A stretch of DNA of 35,968 nucleotides from Methylococcaceae bacterium UBA4132 (GTDB taxonomy: Bacteria; Pseudomonadota; Gammaproteobacteria; Methylococcales; Methylomonadaceae). The stretch lies in NCBI GenBank assembly GCA_002380945.1, contig DFWO01000103.1, positions 8,004-43,971 of the forward strand. The letters are read 5' to 3'. Every line of letters starts with the position of its first letter. The first letter of the stretch is position 1. This document shows positions 33,471 to 35,968 of this stretch, piece after piece. A program made the position numbers and the translations under genes. A model generated the notes under the pieces. The model had not been told where the DNA came from, made no database searches, and was given only the letters and a program-made list of their open reading frames with translations.

Positions 33471-34629
33471 CCGATTTCTCCATGATCATCATTATGCTGT
33501 CGTAAGTTCTTTGAAAGATGTTGCCTGTTTCTATTGATTTTAAGGCGATTAAATCTTTTTGTGCAACCACGTCACCTTTAAAAGTAATGCTCACTGAACC
33601 GTATTTATCGCCTTCTTTAATAGGCGCGGTAATTTTTTTATCGACCACAATAGTCGCCTTAAGATCATCATAATGACGGCGTGGAATGGTGGCGTACAGG
33701 TCTTCTGCTAAACCAAGTGGTACAGTATCGCTTGCGCCTTTCCATACTTTTACTTCTTTTAGTGACTTTTTACCCTCGTATAAACGATGAGATTCATAAA
33801 ATCGAAAACCGTAATTTAATAATTTTTGGTTTTCATCGGCGCGGGCTTTAGAACTTTTAGTTCCCATCACCACAGAAATCAAGCGCATTCCTTCGCGTAA
33901 AGAGGAGGCAACTAAGCAATAGCCTGCATCATCAGTATGCCCTGTTTTAACACCATCAACTGATTCATCACGTCCTAATAATAAATTACGATTGTGTTGG
34001 GTGATTTTGTTATAAGTAAATTCTTTTTGTGAAAACCAAGGGTAATAATCAGGAAATTCTTTGATTAACGCAGTAGTGAGTGTGGCTAAATCACGGGCGG
34101 TGGTGTAATGATTTTCAATCGGTAAGCCATCGCTGTTAGCGAAGTGGGTGTTTTTCATACCCAGTCGTGCGGCATGTTGGTTCATCATGTCAGCAAAAGT
34201 GCTTTCTTGCCCTGCGATATGTTCAGCCAATGCGATACTGGCATCATTTCCCGATTGAATAATGATACCTTTTAATAGCTCTTCAATTTTAACTTGGTTT
34301 TTGATTTCAAGAAACATCCGCGAGCCAGACGCATCTCGCGCTTTTTCGCTAATCGTAGCGAGATCAGTTAAATGTAAAGTTCCTTTGCTGATTTCTTTAA
34401 ACGCCACATAAACCGTCATGATTTTAGTGAGACTAGCAGGGGCGAGTTTAGCATCAGCATTATTTTCTGCTAACACTTTTCCTGTGTGGAAATCCTGTAA
34501 AATATAGGCACTTGCTGCAATAGTGGGTACAGTGGGCGTTAATATTTCAGCAGTTTCTGCGTTTGCCTGAAAGGCGACAGTGGGTAAATAAAAACATAAA
34601 AACAGGATAAAACTCTTAAAAGGTGTCAT
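33460..34629 (-). CDS. dacA: D-alanyl-D-alanine carboxypeptidase (PBP5/6 family)
   Basis: From the ATG at 34629 this is a 389-residue periplasmic penicillin-binding protein that trims the terminal D-Ala from peptidoglycan pentapeptides. A signal peptide ends near QANA. The three active-site motifs are intact: SLTK (Ser66, Lys69), SGN (126-128) and KTG (228-230). A C-terminal beta domain and an amphipathic tail (RTYDSIMMIMEKSDDK) should hold it at the inner membrane. The start was chosen over the in-frame 34665 because AAAGAG lies at proper spacing and the signal peptide then begins normally. It heads the dacA-dat-ybeD-lipB-lipA operon. Confidence 0.95.
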   Translation of the reverse strand: MTPFKSFILFLCFYLPTVAFQANAETAEILTPTVPTIAASAYILQDFHTGKVLAENNADAKLAPASLTKIMTVYVAFKEISKGTLHLTDLATISEKARDASGSRMFLEIKNQVKIEELLKGIIIQSGNDASIALAEHIAGQESTFADMMNQHAARLGMKNTHFANSDGLPIENHYTTARDLATLTTALIKEFPDYYPWFSQKEFTYNKITQHNRNLLLGRDESVDGVKTGHTDDAGYCLVASSLREGMRLISVVMGTKSSKARADENQKLLNYGFRFYESHRLYEGKKSLKEVKVWKGASDTVPLGLAEDLYATIPRRHYDDLKATIVVDKKITAPIKEGDKYGSVSITFKGDVVAQKDLIALKSIETGNIFQRTYDSIMMIMEKSDDK

Positions 34630-34777
34630 TGCTCTTTGTAGTATAGACTCAGTAAAACAGAGCATTATTGTATCATGCGTGTTTTACGTTTGTTGGCTTG
34701 CTTACGGATAAAAATCAATTTATAGTCAATCAAAAGCGAGCTATGCTGGGCGTATTCTACGCAGCTAACGTTCTAAC

Positions 34778-35335
34778 TTATTGTTCGTCTAAAACTTCTG
34801 ACACTTCGTTCATTGCTAACGGTGTAATTTTAACATTTCCAAGTCCACCAATACCAAGTTCTTTAGCTGCTGCTGTAGAAAGATCCATTACGCGATTACC
34901 ATGAAAAGGACCTCTATCGTTGATACGAACGACAACGCTCTGATTATTATTTAAATTGGTGACTTCCACATAAGAATTCAGCGGTAAAGTTCTGTGTGCG
35001 GCGGTCATTTCAAACATATCATAAGGTTCGCCACTGGCAGTTCTTCTACCCTGAAACCGTGTACTGTACAAAGAAGCCGTGCCTGAATGCGCATTGTCAT
35101 TTGATGCAAAATCATGGCTATGAGTTCTATGTGCTGCAAGTATGTGGTGTTGATGATGCGTGGTGTGAGTGTGTTGAGAATGATGATGGGATGACAAAGC
35201 GTGATGGCTGGTTTTGTGTGCCGTGGCTGTGTGTTTAGAATGTTGACTAATGCTGTGGTGTTTAGCTGCGTGGGCGGTAGTAATAGAACCGCATAAAACA
35301 AACGTTGAAATCGCTAGCGTGACTTTATTTTTCAT
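34778..35335 (-). CDS. rlpA: RlpA-like septal ring lytic transglycosylase with a His-rich segment
   Basis: This 185-residue exported protein has a signal peptide (1-23, ending TTAHA), a segment with 20 histidines between residues 25 and 83, and an RlpA double-psi beta-barrel (about 84-175). The barrel carries the family patterns GTASLYSTRFQGRRTASGE, TAAHRTLP (His114) and VVRINDRGPF (Asp140). RlpA cleaves peptide-free glycan strands at the division septum. Here there is no lipobox and no SPOR domain, so the protein should be soluble in the periplasm. A strong AGAGG ribosome site precedes the ATG. It is transcribed in the same direction as dacA, with about 150 bp between them. Confidence 0.92.
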   Translation of the reverse strand: MKNKVTLAISTFVLCGSITTAHAAKHHSISQHSKHTATAHKTSHHALSSHHHSQHTHTTHHQHHILAAHRTHSHDFASNDNAHSGTASLYSTRFQGRRTASGEPYDMFEMTAAHRTLPLNSYVEVTNLNNNQSVVVRINDRGPFHGNRVMDLSTAAAKELGIGGLGNVKITPLAMNEVSEVLDEQ

Positions 35336-35366
35336 TGGTAAAACCTCTTATCTTTAAATTCGCTTG

Positions 35367-35394
35367 GCTATAATTTAAAAGCCTTGGCACACAA
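35367..35394 (-). promoter_or_regulatory. candidate rlpA promoter
   Basis: On the minus strand TTGTGT (35389-35394) and TATAGC (35367-35372) are 16 bp apart and lie about 30 bases upstream of the rlpA start. Each matches the sigma-70 boxes only partly (four of six for the -10), so this is a candidate. The AGAGG ribosome site follows at 35343-35351. Confidence 0.3.
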
Positions 35395-35637
35395 AGCCTT
35401 GTTTTTATTGGGACTAAACGCCCACAGTACTTTGTTTGAATATCGAACTAAAGCAAAAATTTTCACCTTAGTGCGAGTTGGTTAATTACTTAACTTGGAG
35501 CCAGTCTAACTGTGCAAGCCTTAAATTAGCCTTAAGATGGGTTTTTATAATCATCAAATGTCAACGTCACGTCCACACAGTTAATTAAAATTCACGTTAT
35601 AGTAACCACATTTCCTGCCACATCTGCTTTGTAAACC
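35395..35637. other. intergenic region with no gene seen
   Basis: This AT-rich stretch between rlpA and the right-edge pseudogene shows no convincing ORF, RNA gene or strong hairpin. It likely holds upstream control sequence for rlpA, and a TATAGT box near 35599 could have served the plus-strand pseudogene. Nothing else is supported. Confidence 0.4.
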
Positions 35638-35968
35638 ATGACGCAAATCCAGCACTATCTCGACAAAATCAGCCAACGCTATTCAAGCGGCAAAGCAACC
35701 GAACACAGCTATCGAGGCGATTTACAAAACTTATTAGAGAATTTGTTACCTGATATTGCGGTGTGCCTGATTACATCCTGAGCCGCAATGATTTGGATAG
35801 AAGCCAAAGACATCGGTAAGCCACTGGGTAGCAAAGATTACGAAGAACAATTCGACCGTTACCGCGCCGCACTGGATAATCTCATTATCACCGATTATGT
35901 ACAGTTTGATCTTTACCGTTCATGTGAAAAAGTCGCCAGTATTCGCTTAGAACCTGTTCAACATCTCC
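35638..35968 (+). pseudogene. damaged N-terminus of a type IIG-like restriction/DNA methyltransferase protein (partial)
   Basis: A frame from the ATG at 35638 (MTQIQHYLDKISQRY, HSYRGDLQNLLENLLPDI) stops after about 47 codons at 35779. In another frame the text continues as PDYILSRNDLD (about 35765-35798). After a second shift it goes on as IEAKDIGKPLG, EEQFDRYRAALDNLIITDY (from about 35797), open to the window edge. Together these match, in order, the N-terminal nuclease part of combined restriction-modification proteins, including the E-A-K of the PD-(D/E)XK nuclease pattern. Two small deletions, one of them apparently about 11 bp, explain the frame changes. The methylase part, if any, lies beyond the window. 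A restart at 35788 is possible but would lack the first half. Confidence 0.7.

Noticed and set aside
34630..34665. Longer start for dacA
   Set aside because: It would put 12 residues before the signal peptide. The ATG at 34629 has a better ribosome site.
1..35968. CRISPR array, tRNA or rRNA genes
   Set aside because: No regularly spaced direct repeats and no recognisable tRNA or rRNA sequence were seen on reading either strand. A dedicated scan was not possible.

Overview
The window looks like a chromosomal segment of a moderately AT-rich gammaproteobacterium. The best guess is Methylococcales or a Thiotrichales/Beggiatoa-like lineage. This rests on the gamma-type rlpA-dacA-dat-ybeD-lipB-lipA block, the aryl-polyene locus, NhaD, and short dispersed palindromic repeats of a kind I associate with such genomes. 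The genus cannot be fixed from sequence alone.

Layout. (1) 1-1131 is a graveyard of decayed insertion sequences: an IS5-type remnant on the minus strand, IS1-type and IS630-type remnants on the plus strand, and one unidentified broken ORF. (2) 1132-8954 is a two-partner secretion operon. A TpsB/FhaC-type outer-membrane transporter is followed by a 2010-residue TpsA exoprotein. Its C-terminal part is a WD40-like propeller and a caspase-type (peptidase C14) domain with an intact His/Cys dyad, so this may be a secreted or surface-displayed caspase-like enzyme. (3) 9337-10698 is an NhaD Na+/H+ antiporter, ended by a terminator it shares with the convergent operon. (4) 10783-29422 is a large divergent aryl-polyene (APE) pigment locus. 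The minus arm (23919 down to 10783) encodes a chain-length-factor-like ketosynthase, PlsC-type acyltransferase, two ACPs, a membrane protein, an AMP-ligase fused to a hotdog dehydratase, a glycosyltransferase, an LpxL-like acyltransferase, a MIO ammonia lyase, a thioesterase, a LolA-like protein, an MMPL exporter and a NodB-type deacetylase. The plus arm (24045 to 29422) encodes an FAD oxidoreductase, a DUF3261-like lipoprotein, a ketosynthase, a dehydratase, a ketoreductase and a second ketosynthase. Two unrelated-looking genes (an SH3b protein and a small lipoprotein), flanked by palindromes and repeats, sit inside the minus arm.

(5) 29436-30657 is a CPA2-type cation:proton antiporter broken by one frameshift. 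(6) 34629 to 30783 on the minus strand is dacA-dat-ybeD-lipB-lipA, joining cell-wall carboxypeptidase and D-amino-acid metabolism to lipoate attachment and synthesis. rlpA, with a striking histidine-rich segment, lies just upstream. (7) 35638 to the end is a damaged N-terminus of a type IIG-like restriction/DNA methyltransferase protein running off the window.

How the genes work together. In the APE arms the lyase would make an aryl-acrylate starter, the ligase would load it on an ACP, and the ketosynthases, ketoreductase and dehydratases would extend a conjugated polyene. The acyltransferases and glycosyltransferase would build the lipid anchor, and the LolA-like and MMPL proteins would move the product to the outer membrane. 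The most interesting object is the TpsA-propeller-caspase protein.
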